Positions 44,249 to 53,154 of a stretch of DNA of 64,000 nt are shown in pieces; position 1 is the stretch's first letter, and each line of letters starts with the position of its first letter. Made by a program: the position numbers and the translations under genes. Source of the stretch: Deltaproteobacteria bacterium (GTDB lineage Bacteria; Myxococcota_C; UBA6777); assembly GCA_006226375.1 (NCBI GenBank), contig SBHC01000075.1, positions 1 through 64,000 on the forward strand, in the 5' to 3' direction. The notes beneath the pieces are model-generated. The model was given only the letters and a program-made list of their open reading frames with translations, did not search any database and was not told where the DNA came from.

Positions 44249-44447
44249 AGTAAAGTCCTCTGTATCGGCTAGGTTCAACAACTTCATTCGTGCGCGAATG
44301 TAGCACTACCAAAACGAGGACACCAACACAATGTCCACCGAAACTATTTCCAGGGGCAGCAACTGAACCTCAACGAAAACACAACTCTTTCGGAAAAGGA
44401 CCGATACTTGGGCTATTCACTCAACCTTGTTGTGATGGCCTTTTCCG

Positions 44448-45929
44448 ATGAACATCCTGGCTTCCCTAAAAACATACGTCGTTGTGCTTGTGGCCTTGTC
44501 CCTCGTGTTCCTTGGTGCTGGAGCGGTACAGGCAGGAGGAATGGAAGCGGGAGACACAGGCGCTGAAGCCTTAGGACGAGGGGGTGCGTTTGCAGCCAAG
44601 GCTGACGACCCATCTGCCATCAACTACAACCCCGCTGGTTTTGCCAAACTGACAGGGCACCGCGTTGTAGTGGGTTTTCATGCGATGCACCACTCGTATT
44701 CGTTCGAGAGAAAGGGTTCGTTTCTATCGGTGGATACGGAGCGTCCGTGGTTTTCAGCACCCAGCCATATCATGTTCTCCACAGACTTTGGGCTTCGCAA
44801 AGGCTTCACCTTGGGCATAGGTTTGTATACGCCGCCCAGCACACCACGGCAATATCCCCAAAGCTACGGGAACAGCACTGCGCAGGTGCTACCCTCTCCA
44901 CAACGCTATGACACCGTGAAGGTCTCGGGCCTTGTGCTGTTTCCTTCTCTTGTCGCGGCTTACCAAATCACGCCTTGGCTGACCGTAGGCGCGAGCTTTC
45001 AGATCTGGATGTTATCGACTGAAACACGAACGGTCGCCGCGGTCAGTTCAGCATGCTCCCAGGCCGAAGACCCAGGATGTGATGTGCTTGTGGATATGAA
45101 GGTCGAAGACTGGTTTTCCCCCACAGGCTCTCTGGGCATCCTCTTGCGACCCCACCGGCAGTTCGAATTGGGTGTTATGGTTCGCTTTCCTGCTTCAGCA
45201 GAGGCCAAAGGAAAAGCAAAGCTCACCTTTGGTCCTGAAGTGGATCGGCTGCAGTCTTCGATGAGATACCCCCTTGTGGAGCCAGACGACCCCAACGTGA
45301 CGATGGAGATGTCGTACCCATGGATGCTTCGGGCAGGAGCGAGGGTCATCTTCTTCCATGGTGATGAAGAGCTTGCCGACTTTGAAGTGGACTTTGTGTT
45401 TGAAAACTGGTCCAACGCCTCCAAACGAAACGTTCAAATCAAAGCCAGATCCCTGAACGAGCCGATGGAACCCACCGTGATCGACTGGAAACTCAAGGAC
45501 ACGTTTTCCATAAGAGCCGGAGGTTCCTACCAACACGCTCTCTCCGCTCATGTAAAGGTAATCTACAGGGCGGGCTTGTTTGTGGAGTCAGCAACAACCG
45601 ACGTTTCCGACACGCTCCTGGCCATTTTCAGTCCCATGAGATTTGGAGTGACAGGAGGATTGGGACTCCGCTGGAAATGGCTCAGCCTCGACATCGCCCT
45701 CGCCCACTTTGTGTTCCCCAAACGTATCGTCAACAACAGCACCATCCGCGTCACAGACTTTGGGGGAACCGCTCCAGGTCCCGTCATTGGAAATGGAACC
45801 TACAGAGCTAGCTTGACGCAAATCTCCCTCCAAGTGGGAGTCTCCTTTGGAACCGAACCCCAAGACTCCCCCTCTCGAAAAACACCACGAATTGGGGACT
45901 TTCAGATGGGAACCTCGTCCACGCGCTAA
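44448..45929 (+). CDS. FadL/OmpP1-family outer membrane transporter
   Basis: Outer-membrane barrel of 493 residues for hydrophobic substrates, related to the long-chain fatty acid channel FadL. The signal peptide is followed by the family signature GAEALGRGGAFAAKADDPSAINYNPAGFAKLTGH, in which the conserved NPAG element forms part of the N-terminal hatch. Later strands include LGIGLYTPPSTPRQYPQ and a C-terminal TQISLQVGVSFGTE. It is followed after 76 bases by a lipoprotein gene. Substrate (fatty acids, hydrocarbons or aromatics) unknown. Confidence 0.88.
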   Translation: MNILASLKTYVVVLVALSLVFLGAGAVQAGGMEAGDTGAEALGRGGAFAAKADDPSAINYNPAGFAKLTGHRVVVGFHAMHHSYSFERKGSFLSVDTERPWFSAPSHIMFSTDFGLRKGFTLGIGLYTPPSTPRQYPQSYGNSTAQVLPSPQRYDTVKVSGLVLFPSLVAAYQITPWLTVGASFQIWMLSTETRTVAAVSSACSQAEDPGCDVLVDMKVEDWFSPTGSLGILLRPHRQFELGVMVRFPASAEAKGKAKLTFGPEVDRLQSSMRYPLVEPDDPNVTMEMSYPWMLRAGARVIFFHGDEELADFEVDFVFENWSNASKRNVQIKARSLNEPMEPTVIDWKLKDTFSIRAGGSYQHALSAHVKVIYRAGLFVESATTDVSDTLLAIFSPMRFGVTGGLGLRWKWLSLDIALAHFVFPKRIVNNSTIRVTDFGGTAPGPVIGNGTYRASLTQISLQVGVSFGTEPQDSPSRKTPRIGDFQMGTSSTR

Positions 45930-46005
45930 ATTTGTTTGAAGAAACCGCTCGGGCTGTGCGACCTTGGTAGAAAGAAGATTCGTTTTCGCTCCAAGAGGAA
46001 GTCGG

Positions 46006-46929
46006 ATGAACAGTCAGAATGGTATTCGAGGTTTGTTGGTTGTGATGGCGGCCCTCTTTGTGTTTGTCACACACTGTGGCCAACCAAGGGGAACCGACGC
46101 AGAACCTCAAGCCCAGGATAGCTCCGTCGCAGCAGAGCAAGACAGAGCTATCCAAGAGAACAAAGATTCATCGGAAGAAGCATCCAAAGAGCAGACGCCA
46201 TCGGTTCCATCCCAACGGTTCTCACCCCAAGAAGACCTGGACATCCAATATTCACTGCGTTGGTCATGGGAAGGCGCGACATGGGACGAGAGCTCTCAAT
46301 CCTATGTTTTCAAAAATGATCTGGGTTACATGTTTGGAGTCAAGGCTGGCTACGTGGGTATCGCAGCGATGCAACTTGTGGTTTGCGAAGATGCCAGAGA
46401 GATTCAGCCCACGCTGGGATACTTGTGGAAGTGGCTTCCCCTCCGCTTTGGTGTACGGGCAGCCCACGCCGATCATAACTTCACCAACGACAGCTCGTTT
46501 GCAGGCAACTTAATCGCCGAGCGAATGCTCGATCCCAAGGTGAAGCTGTTTGGAAACGCCAAAGCCAGCGGTTCACCATACTGCCAGCTTCATGTGCTCT
46601 ACGTACCGCTGAACCAAGACGCCTCCGATGGGTTCAAACTCAAGCGCAGCAGCATCCACTTTCAGGGATGGTACCAGGCACCCAACAGTCTAGAGAAGAT
46701 GGCTCTGGATGCAAAGGTTCACCTCCAAGGGGGAGGACTTGTTCCTTTGTATCCATCCCAACAACCCACGTCACCATCTTCCAGCATGGAGGTGGACGTC
46801 ATCCGCTACCCAGCCCGCTCGTTCCAAGGCATTGATCCAACAAAGCTGGTCGCCCTGGAAGTGGCGCAGAAGGTCCTGCTTCAGATGTCGCAGACCACTC
46901 GGGTGGAGATTCGACTACCCAATGAATGA
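46006..46929 (+). CDS. Hypothetical lipoprotein
   Basis: Lipoprotein of 307 residues; family not recognised. Signal with FVTHC (Cys near 24), a 60-residue Glu/Gln/Ser-rich acidic linker, then a beta-rich domain starting at about 85 (DIQYSLRWSWEGATW). Only a few Cys (VVCEDAR, SPYCQL). GAGGAAG is close before the ATG at 46006; an in-frame ATG at 45964 would delay the signal. Its gene lies 76 bases after fadL-like gene, so joint transcription and a role in the same envelope process are possible. Confidence 0.6.
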   Translation: MNSQNGIRGLLVVMAALFVFVTHCGQPRGTDAEPQAQDSSVAAEQDRAIQENKDSSEEASKEQTPSVPSQRFSPQEDLDIQYSLRWSWEGATWDESSQSYVFKNDLGYMFGVKAGYVGIAAMQLVVCEDAREIQPTLGYLWKWLPLRFGVRAAHADHNFTNDSSFAGNLIAERMLDPKVKLFGNAKASGSPYCQLHVLYVPLNQDASDGFKLKRSSIHFQGWYQAPNSLEKMALDAKVHLQGGGLVPLYPSQQPTSPSSSMEVDVIRYPARSFQGIDPTKLVALEVAQKVLLQMSQTTRVEIRLPNE

Positions 46930-46947
46930 TAAGGAAAACAGAAGCGC

Positions 46948-48492
46948 TTACACCACAGGGGTGGAGGAGAAGCGACGGGGAGGATGAGCGCCAGGACGGT
47001 GCAACATCTCGCGGGTGAGCTTGCCCAAAGTTTCGGTGGCGCGTTGAATCGAAGATGTGTCCTGGTTTCCGAAGCAGACTCGCATGTGACGGTCTGCGCG
47101 CGGAGGCATAAAGAAGACAGAGCCAGGAGTATAGGCAACCCCTCGGTGCAGAGATTGGTTGTACAACTCTTCAAAGTCGATCTGCGCAGGGAGAGTGACC
47201 CAACAGCAGAAGCCACCGGTTGGTCTATTCCAATGGGCTTCGTCGGGCATCCCAATCTCCAAGGCGTCGAGAAGAGCGTCACGGCGAGCCTGGTATTTGG
47301 GCAGAACACGCTTCAAATGCTTGTGCAACGCTCCCCGGCGCAAGAACTCTGCCAAGGCGTGCTGCAAGAACGGTGGACCGCACAGCTCACGGCAACGAAC
47401 CAACGCCATCAAAGGCTCTCGAAGCGAGGACGGCGGCAACATGTAACCCACCCGAAGTCCAGGCAGAAGAACCTTGGAGAAGCTGTTGACATAGATAACA
47501 AGATCTTCAGTATCGTCGGCCTTCAGCGGCCGGAGTTCGGCGTTGTCGTATTGAAGGTGACCGTAGACGTCGTCTTCGATGATCGTCACATTGTACCGTC
47601 GGGCCAGATCCAAGACACTGCGACGCTTCACCGCCGACATACAGATACCCGACGGATTGTGAAAGCTTGGAACTGTGTAGTACACCTTGGGCTGCTCACG
47701 CTGCATGAGCTGCTCCAACTGGTTTAAGTCAGGCCCATCTTTGTTGATCTCAACTCCAACGGGTTCCAGGCTGTACGATTTGAGCAGACTGAGGAAGCCC
47801 AGGTATGTGGGCTGCTCCACAATAACTTTGTCGCCAGGCTTGCAGATGGCACCCAACGACAAGGACAATCCCTGCGTAACACCCGTGGTCACGATCAGAT
47901 CGTCAGCAAACGACCGGATCCCCTTCTCACGTAACAGGCTGACCAGAACATGACGAAGCTCCAAGGCCCCTTGGTAGGGACCGTACGAGAGCAACTCAGC
48001 CGCCCGATCTTCCATGGACCGGAACAATCGCATAAACTCTTTGGCCGGTAGTAGGCTTGGATCAGGCTCCGCCATCGCCAGAGAAATGATGTCAGGCTGC
48101 TCCTTAATTTCGCTGAGGTCAGCCATCGCTTGATCCGGGGTCAACTGAACCGTAGACACCCCAAAGATCCTTGGAGCAGCAGGTGGAAGTTTCTTGATGA
48201 ATGTACCACGACCTACGACGGCTTCTGCGTATCCACGCTTGCTCAGCTCACCGTAGGCGCTGTGGATCGTCACCCGCGTGACCTCAAGTTGCTCCGCCAG
48301 CCGACGAACCGTGGGCAATCGACTACCAGGAGGCAGATCACCCTCTTCCACAAGCCGTACAAGCTCGTCCGCGATCTGCTTGTAGATCGGAAACTCGTCC
48401 CGCCGCTCTTTATCAACCGTAATGACCCGATTGGCCCGGTCTCCAAGAGAGACAATCTTTTTCGATTGTCCTAGTTGTTTTTCGATTGTCAT
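46948..48492 (-). CDS. MocR-family (GntR-aminotransferase) transcriptional regulator
   Basis: Regulator of 514 residues: an unusual Lys/Arg-rich N-terminal extension of about 30 residues, a GntR winged helix (about 35-100, PIYKQIADELVRLVEEGDLPPGSRLPTVRRLAEQLEVTR) and a class I aminotransferase-like domain (about 130-514) with the PLP lysine in NSFSKVLLPGLRVGYM. MocR proteins (GabR, PdxR) use bound PLP or amino adducts to switch neighbouring genes, usually through direct repeats in the divergent promoter. Here the divergent gene is a branched-chain aminotransferase, itself a PLP enzyme, so PLP- or amino-acid-responsive control of it is likely. The start codon overlaps a repeated GATTGTC element. 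Confidence 0.88.
   Translation of the reverse strand: MTIEKQLGQSKKIVSLGDRANRVITVDKERRDEFPIYKQIADELVRLVEEGDLPPGSRLPTVRRLAEQLEVTRVTIHSAYGELSKRGYAEAVVGRGTFIKKLPPAAPRIFGVSTVQLTPDQAMADLSEIKEQPDIISLAMAEPDPSLLPAKEFMRLFRSMEDRAAELLSYGPYQGALELRHVLVSLLREKGIRSFADDLIVTTGVTQGLSLSLGAICKPGDKVIVEQPTYLGFLSLLKSYSLEPVGVEINKDGPDLNQLEQLMQREQPKVYYTVPSFHNPSGICMSAVKRRSVLDLARRYNVTIIEDDVYGHLQYDNAELRPLKADDTEDLVIYVNSFSKVLLPGLRVGYMLPPSSLREPLMALVRCRELCGPPFLQHALAEFLRRGALHKHLKRVLPKYQARRDALLDALEIGMPDEAHWNRPTGGFCCWVTLPAQIDFEELYNQSLHRGVAYTPGSVFFMPPRADRHMRVCFGNQDTSSIQRATETLGKLTREMLHRPGAHPPRRFSSTPVV
48458..48490. repeat. Direct repeat TTTTTCGATTGTC x2, period 20 bp (putative MocR operator)
   Basis: Copies at 48458-48470 and 48478-48490 are identical over 13 bases and 20 bases apart, i.e. 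about two helical turns. They lie over the first codons of the MocR gene and over the -35 region of the aminotransferase promoter. Inverted GACAAT(C) boxes also occur at 48451-48457, 48527-48532 and 48540-48546. Confidence 0.55.
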
Positions 48493-48502
48493 AGTATATA
48501 AT
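48475..48502 (+). promoter_or_regulatory. Candidate promoter of the branched-chain aminotransferase gene
   Basis: Perfect TATAAT at 48497-48502 with TTGTTT at 48475-48480, spacing 16 bases. The direct repeat overlaps the -35, so the MocR protein would act at the promoter. The leader to the ATG at 48597 would be about 85 bases. Confidence 0.5.
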
Positions 48503-48596
48503 TCCTAACAAAGACATCTTTACTCGGACAATGTTCTATGACAATCAGACATTTGTCAACTATCCAGTAAACATTCGCAAGGTAGGAGACACAAGA

Positions 48597-49652
48597 ATGA
48601 ACAGCATCAAGTCGCAAATCACCAAGGCACCGCTTGACTACAGCAGTCTTCCCTTCGGATACCAAAAGACAGACATGAACATCCGTTACGTGTGGCGCGA
48701 CGGCTCCTGGGACAAAGGAACCGAGAGCACGGAAGAGCACCTTCCCCTGCACATTGCGGCCACGGCGCTGCATTACGGTCAGGCTGTCTTCGAAGGACTC
48801 AAAGTTTACGAAACCCCAGACGGTCGGGCGCAAACCTTCCGGATTGAGGAAAACGCCAAGAGACTCCAGCATTCAGCAGAGATGTTGAGCATGGTTGCCC
48901 CTCCCACAGAGTTGTTTGTGGAAGCGGTACACCGGGCCGTTCGGGCGAACCGTCGCTTTATCCCTCCCCACGGAACCGGCGCAGCCTTGTACGTCCGCCC
49001 GCTCCTGATTGGAACAGGCGCAAACATCGGTGTGGCGCCGTCGTCAGAGTTCACGTTCATCGTGATGGTGACGCCAGTAGGCCCCTACTTTAAGCAAGGC
49101 TTCTCCCCAACCAAGCTTGTGATCGAAGACGAGTTGGAGAGAGCCGCTCCCCATGGAGTCGGAACCGCCAAAGCAGGTGGAAACTACGCCGCGGGAATGA
49201 GAGCCACGGTCAAAGCTCGCCAGAACGGCTTCGGAGAGGCACTCTACCTCGACACAACCAAACAGTACATCGACGAATTGGGCGCAGCCAACTTCTTTGG
49301 AATCACCGAAGACAAGCGGTATATCACCCCCAACTCTCCGTCTGTCCTGCGCTCCATCACCAACATGTCCCTCCGCACCTTGGCCGCGGATATGGGCTAC
49401 ACTGTGGAGCACCGTCAGGTACACGTCGACGAACTCCATACGTTCGTGGAGACGGGAGCTTGCGGAACCGCAGCGGTCATCACCCCTGTAGAGAGCATCA
49501 CCTGGAAAGGCGAAGAGATCATCTACCTGAGAGACGGAAAGCCTGGCCCCCACTGCACCGCGCTCTACCAACGACTGGTCGACATCCAAAACGGTGTTGT
49601 CCCCGACCCCTACGGCTGGACCCAAGAAGTCTCACTTGGACAAAAACTCTAA
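48597..49652 (+). CDS. ilvE: Branched-chain amino acid aminotransferase
   Basis: PLP-dependent class IV aminotransferase of 351 residues for Leu, Ile and Val synthesis or breakdown, using glutamate/2-oxoglutarate. Features: HYGQAVFEGLKVYETPDGR, RFIPPHGTGAALYVRPLLIGTG, the Schiff-base Lys192 in AKAGGNYAAGM, and LDTTKQYIDELGAANFFGI. Length and motifs match the longer type II enzymes found in actinobacteria and eukaryotes rather than the 309-residue E. coli IlvE. The ATG at 48597 has GGAG 9 bases upstream; the frame is open further upstream into the promoter. Divergent from a MocR regulator. Confidence 0.92.
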   Translation: MNSIKSQITKAPLDYSSLPFGYQKTDMNIRYVWRDGSWDKGTESTEEHLPLHIAATALHYGQAVFEGLKVYETPDGRAQTFRIEENAKRLQHSAEMLSMVAPPTELFVEAVHRAVRANRRFIPPHGTGAALYVRPLLIGTGANIGVAPSSEFTFIVMVTPVGPYFKQGFSPTKLVIEDELERAAPHGVGTAKAGGNYAAGMRATVKARQNGFGEALYLDTTKQYIDELGAANFFGITEDKRYITPNSPSVLRSITNMSLRTLAADMGYTVEHRQVHVDELHTFVETGACGTAAVITPVESITWKGEEIIYLRDGKPGPHCTALYQRLVDIQNGVVPDPYGWTQEVSLGQKL

Positions 49653-49800
49653 AATTCCTTAATATCCCTTCTCTGCAACACGAAGGTTTGCAGGGTACAT
49701 AGGTAGGACAATCCATCACCTTCGTCACACCACCTATCCCCCCGACCTTTCATTGTTCCAAAGAACGAAACAATCCCCTTCCTTTTCCAGGCAGCATTTC

Positions 49801-50709
49801 ATGATGGAAACAACAAGTCGGCTCGCAACGTGGCTTTGGTGGGTAGGACTTCTGGTGCTCGGGAGTTCCATGAGTCTATCCCAAGCAGAAGCAGGTCCAT
49901 GGAGCAAGCAGCCCGGACATCTCTACCTTCGGATAGGTCAAGACTTTTACGTGGCGCGAGACTTTGTTGGACCCAGTCAGGGAGTAAGCAAAGGGGCCAA
50001 TTACTTCGGAACCCAAACCTCGCTCTACACAGAAATTGGATTGTTCTATGGGCTAGAGTTCATCGGCTTCCTACCCTACAAATACGGGCACATCGACTAC
50101 GAAGACTCGAAGACCACGTATCGTCTGAACGGACCTGGTGATGCAGTGGTTGGCCTGCAATGGACGCCTCCCCCTCTTGAACGAGCGGCAGGATTTCCCA
50201 TAGCCCTTCGGTTAACCGCCAAGCTCCCCATGTACAACGCTGGACTTTTGGCCGAAAGCGCAGGGGCCGACTCCATCAACTTTCCATCACTTGGAGACGG
50301 GCAGCTCGATATGACTGTTTGGATTTCGGCAGGAGGGCAGATCCCCAACTACCCTTTCCAGGTCTTTGCAGAAGTGGGTTATCGCGTTCGCACGGAGCTC
50401 TTTTTTCAGGGGCAACCTTTGTTTCAGGGCGTCCAGCCCGACAATCCACTCACCTTCCTCGACACCTTTGTGTTTCGGGCCGAGCTGCGTTGGAACTTTG
50501 CCCAAAAGATGATAGCCACCGTGACCTTCTCTGGTGCAGTGCCCCTGGGAGCGAACAGCGTGACCAAGGGGCATATCAATCTTGGCTTTGGCTTGTATCT
50601 GCCGATAGCCAAGGGGTTTGCGTTTGAGGCCGCGCTGTCACCCAACGTCTGGGCACAGTCCGCTGCACGAGGAGCTTCTATTGTGCTGGGATTGTCGTAC
50701 AACCGATAG
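49801..50709 (+). CDS. Outer membrane beta-barrel protein (transporter-like)
   Basis: Outer-membrane protein of 302 residues: signal peptide (WLWWVGLLVLGSSMSLSQAEA), mature start GPWSKQPGHLYLRIG, then alternating strands with aromatic girdles (LYTEIGLFYGLEFIGFLPYKY, INLGFGLYLPIAKGFAFEAAL) and a C-terminal LGLSYNR strand. This pattern is like the MetA-pathway or phenol-degradation barrel group; assignment is by pattern. Start at the ATGATG at 49801. Follows ilvE on the same strand with a gap of 148 bases. Confidence 0.68.
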   Translation: MMETTSRLATWLWWVGLLVLGSSMSLSQAEAGPWSKQPGHLYLRIGQDFYVARDFVGPSQGVSKGANYFGTQTSLYTEIGLFYGLEFIGFLPYKYGHIDYEDSKTTYRLNGPGDAVVGLQWTPPPLERAAGFPIALRLTAKLPMYNAGLLAESAGADSINFPSLGDGQLDMTVWISAGGQIPNYPFQVFAEVGYRVRTELFFQGQPLFQGVQPDNPLTFLDTFVFRAELRWNFAQKMIATVTFSGAVPLGANSVTKGHINLGFGLYLPIAKGFAFEAALSPNVWAQSAARGASIVLGLSYNR

Positions 50710-50746
50710 AGGTATGGAACAGGGAACAAAGGAGGGAAAGGCAGAT

Positions 50747-51256
50747 TTACTCGAATCGATACGCGGAAACAATCACCATCGTATCTTCAGGTAGAGTGGG
50801 GAAACCTGAGCGGTCGGACACGACCTTCCAGTTAATCTTCTTCACCACATCCATGCCTTCGACAACTTCACCAAACACAGCGTATCCGTAGCCTTCGTCG
50901 GTGTCGTCCACGTGGTCAAGATCGGCGCCATTGTCCGCGGCGTTGATAAAGAACTGGTCGGTTGCGGAGTCCTTTTCGGGTCCACGCGCCATGGCGACAG
51001 TTCCTTTGGTGTTGGACAAGCCGTTGGTCGCTTCGTTGGGAATGGGGTCATGCTCTGGAAGCTTCTCTAGATCCCTGTTGAACCCGCCACCTTGGATCAC
51101 AAACTTACGGACCACTCGGTGAAAGATGGTCTCATTGTAGTGACCTTCATCGACGTAACGGAGAAAGTTCTCAACAGACTTGGGCGCTTTCTCAGGGAAC
51201 AGCTCAATCAAGATATCCCCTTCGTTTGTTTCCAACATCACGTACGGATTTTCCAT
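50747..51256 (-). CDS. Peptidyl-prolyl cis-trans isomerase (cyclophilin type)
   Basis: Cytoplasmic cyclophilin of 169 residues that speeds up proline isomerisation during folding. Active-site residues typical of bacterial cyclophilins are visible: FHRVVRKFVIQGGGF (Arg and Phe/Gln of the pocket), GTVAMARGPEKDSATDQFFIN and YAVFGEVVEGMDVVKKI. No signal peptide, so PpiB-like rather than the periplasmic PpiA. AAGGAAAG precedes the ATG. Monocistronic; convergent with the barrel gene. Confidence 0.92.
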   Translation of the reverse strand: MENPYVMLETNEGDILIELFPEKAPKSVENFLRYVDEGHYNETIFHRVVRKFVIQGGGFNRDLEKLPEHDPIPNEATNGLSNTKGTVAMARGPEKDSATDQFFINAADNGADLDHVDDTDEGYGYAVFGEVVEGMDVVKKINWKVVSDRSGFPTLPEDTMVIVSAYRFE

Positions 51257-51423
51257 AGTCTTTCCTTCCTACAAACAGGAGCATTGAGGTTCGATTGGTT
51301 GGAGCGATGTACCACAACTGAATCGGGGAGACAAGCTGTTCCAGACGGAATCGAAACGTGAATTCTTGACAACCACTTGGCTCATGGTTTGATGTGATTT
51401 GCAACGCAAGCAAGGAGTTGTTT

Positions 51424-52833
51424 ATGAAATCCGTGTTTCTGGGATTGTCCCTGAGTTTTCTTGTGGTGGGCTGTCAGCCCAAACCGTACTCGAACCTTAA
51501 CGCCAAGACCCAATCCATCAAGACCCATCCACCCAGGAAGGTCGCGAAGGGAACGACCCAACCACGTTCACAAGCCCCTTCCCCAGCCAAGCGGGATACC
51601 TCTCCCACTCAGGTTGCCCAACTCACGGGGAAGCCAGGAGAGCGGTCAAAAGCCCCAAAGATACGTAAGATACAAAAGACGAAGCCCAAACCTCCCCCTC
51701 GGAAAAGAGAGCCCACTGTTCGGAAGCTAACCTTCGCAGTGGTGGGTGATGCCATGTCACATCCGAGACACATCAAGTCGTCGTACAACAAAGACTGCAA
51801 GTGTTACAACTTTGAAGAGACATTCCGCTTTGTGAAGCCCTACATCCAAAAGGTAGATGTCGCCATCGCGAACCTGGAGACAACGCTCCCTGGACCCAAA
51901 GGTGGCTACACCGGATTTCCCTTCTTTGGTGCTCCTGACGCCTTCTCTCAAGCGCTCAAGCAAACTGGATTTGACGTCCTTATCACGGCCAACAACCATA
52001 TCTACGACAAGAAGCTTGCCGGCATGTTTCGCACCTTGGATGTCCTGGACAAGCAGGGGTTTCAACATGTCGGGGCGTACCGCTCGAAGAAAGAAAACCA
52101 GCGCAAGCGGTACATTGTCATCAAGAAGAACAACTTCAACATCGCCCTTCTGGCTTACACTTCACACGTGAACTTCTACCACAGCATCAAAGACCTCAAA
52201 CCCTTCCACGTAAACAAGATCAAGTGGGACGACATCTTCAATGACTTAAAGGCGCTCAACAAACGAACGGACATCGATATGGTGATGGCGTCGATGCATT
52301 GTTGGCCCGAGTACAAGAACCAGCCTCACCCCTACCAGGTCCGCCGTGTAAAGTGGCTGCACAAAGCCGGCGTGGATATGATTTTAGGGCATCACCCCCA
52401 TGTCCTTCAGCCCCTCGACATGTTCCGTGTTCGCGACCAATTCAAACGAACCAAAGACCGGTTTGTGGCTTACTCCCTCGGAAACTTTGTGTCCAGCATG
52501 CGTGGCTTCTACACGTCGGGTAGCATCATCCTCCTGTTCACCTTGGAGAAACGCAAACAGAGCGACGGAACCTGGTCCACGCACCTGACAAAGGTCGACT
52601 ATGTACCCATCTGGATGCACCGAACCTACAACCGCAAGACCCGGAAGTGGTCGTACCTTGTGTTGCCCACCAAAGACTTTGAAGACAACGATCATGACGA
52701 TGTGAAACTCCCCAAGAAAGTTCACCGTCGGATGATGCAATACCAACGTTTTGTGCATCGACACCTACGCAAAGGCATCCGCAACATACGTCGAATGCTC
52801 AAGAAGTCATCGAAGAAAGCCAAACAACCCTAA
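51424..52833 (+). CDS. CapA-family lipoprotein (metallophosphatase-like fold)
   Basis: Lipoprotein of 469 residues. Signal with lipobox LVVGC, a Lys/Pro/Thr-rich linker (about 20-105), then a CapA/PgsA-type domain: FAVVGDAMSHPRHI, DVAIANLETTLPG, LITANNHIYDK, MASMHCWPEYKNQPHPYQ and DMILGHHPHVLQPLD, the metal-ligand set of the family. CapA proteins take part in poly-gamma-glutamate capsule export or act as phosphoesterase-like enzymes on the cell surface; other capsule genes are not nearby, so capsule function is unproven. GGAG lies 6 bases before the ATG at 51424; an in-frame ATG at 51394 would not begin with a signal. Confidence 0.82.
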   Translation: MKSVFLGLSLSFLVVGCQPKPYSNLNAKTQSIKTHPPRKVAKGTTQPRSQAPSPAKRDTSPTQVAQLTGKPGERSKAPKIRKIQKTKPKPPPRKREPTVRKLTFAVVGDAMSHPRHIKSSYNKDCKCYNFEETFRFVKPYIQKVDVAIANLETTLPGPKGGYTGFPFFGAPDAFSQALKQTGFDVLITANNHIYDKKLAGMFRTLDVLDKQGFQHVGAYRSKKENQRKRYIVIKKNNFNIALLAYTSHVNFYHSIKDLKPFHVNKIKWDDIFNDLKALNKRTDIDMVMASMHCWPEYKNQPHPYQVRRVKWLHKAGVDMILGHHPHVLQPLDMFRVRDQFKRTKDRFVAYSLGNFVSSMRGFYTSGSIILLFTLEKRKQSDGTWSTHLTKVDYVPIWMHRTYNRKTRKWSYLVLPTKDFEDNDHDDVKLPKKVHRRMMQYQRFVHRHLRKGIRNIRRMLKKSSKKAKQP

Positions 52834-52921
52834 CCAAACGTCCTTCGCGCCGTCCGAACGCCCTCACTCTCCCCGCAAGCAAGCGAACGCCAAAACTCAT
52901 CCCAAAGGCCAACCCGCCGGA

Positions 52922-52970
52922 CAATTGGAGTCTACTTAGTCCATCGAAGAGTAGGCGCTCTACTCCATTG
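52922..52970. other. Long imperfect hairpin after the CapA gene
   Basis: Outer arms CAATTGGAGT (from 52922) and ACTCCATTG (ending 52970) pair with one bulge, and an inner stem GAGTAG (52949-52954) pairs with CTACTC (52960-52965). It may end CapA transcription, although no T-run follows. Confidence 0.3.
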
Positions 52971-52996
52971 CCCAACCTCTCCACAACAACACAAAC

Positions 52997-53012
52997 TGTG
53001 AAGTAGCTCACA
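52997..53012. promoter_or_regulatory. Perfect CRP-type box 1 (TGTGA-AGTAGC-TCACA)
   Basis: All ten conserved bases of TGTGA-N6-TCACA are present. It lies 143-158 bases before the lipoprotein start at 53155 and exactly 30 bases (centre to centre) from a second perfect box. Confidence 0.6.
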
Positions 53013-53026
53013 ACCTCTCTATTTTG

Positions 53027-53042
53027 TGTGACTTTCCTCACA
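53027..53042. promoter_or_regulatory. Perfect CRP-type box 2 (TGTGA-CTTTCC-TCACA)
   Basis: Second perfect TGTGA-N6-TCACA, immediately followed by TATAAG (53043-53048), which might be the -10 of the lipoprotein gene. If so, this box would sit in the spacer/-35 region, suiting repression, and box 1 would lie upstream where an activator or looping partner could bind. Confidence 0.6.
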
Positions 53043-53154
53043 TATAAGTTTCCGGTCTCTCGATTGCACAGGGAGCGGCCACCCACATAGTCTTGGCATA
53101 TTCGCCCTCCATAGTTTCGGAGGTGCGGGGAACTTGAACCCAAAAAGGGAGTGA

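Larger units (their letters stand above)
52834..53154. other. Regulatory-rich intergenic region before the small lipoprotein gene
   Basis: 321 bases with no gene. It contains a long hairpin (52922-52970), two CRP-type boxes (52997-53012, 53027-53042), a possible TATAAG -10 at 53043-53048 and a short stem CCTCC/GGAGG (53106-53123) shortly before the next ribosome binding site. Confidence 0.6.

Noticed and set aside
53101-53154. Stem CCTCC/GGAGG before the small lipoprotein as a riboswitch or T-box
   Set aside because: Only 5 bp; no conserved T-box or riboswitch elements.
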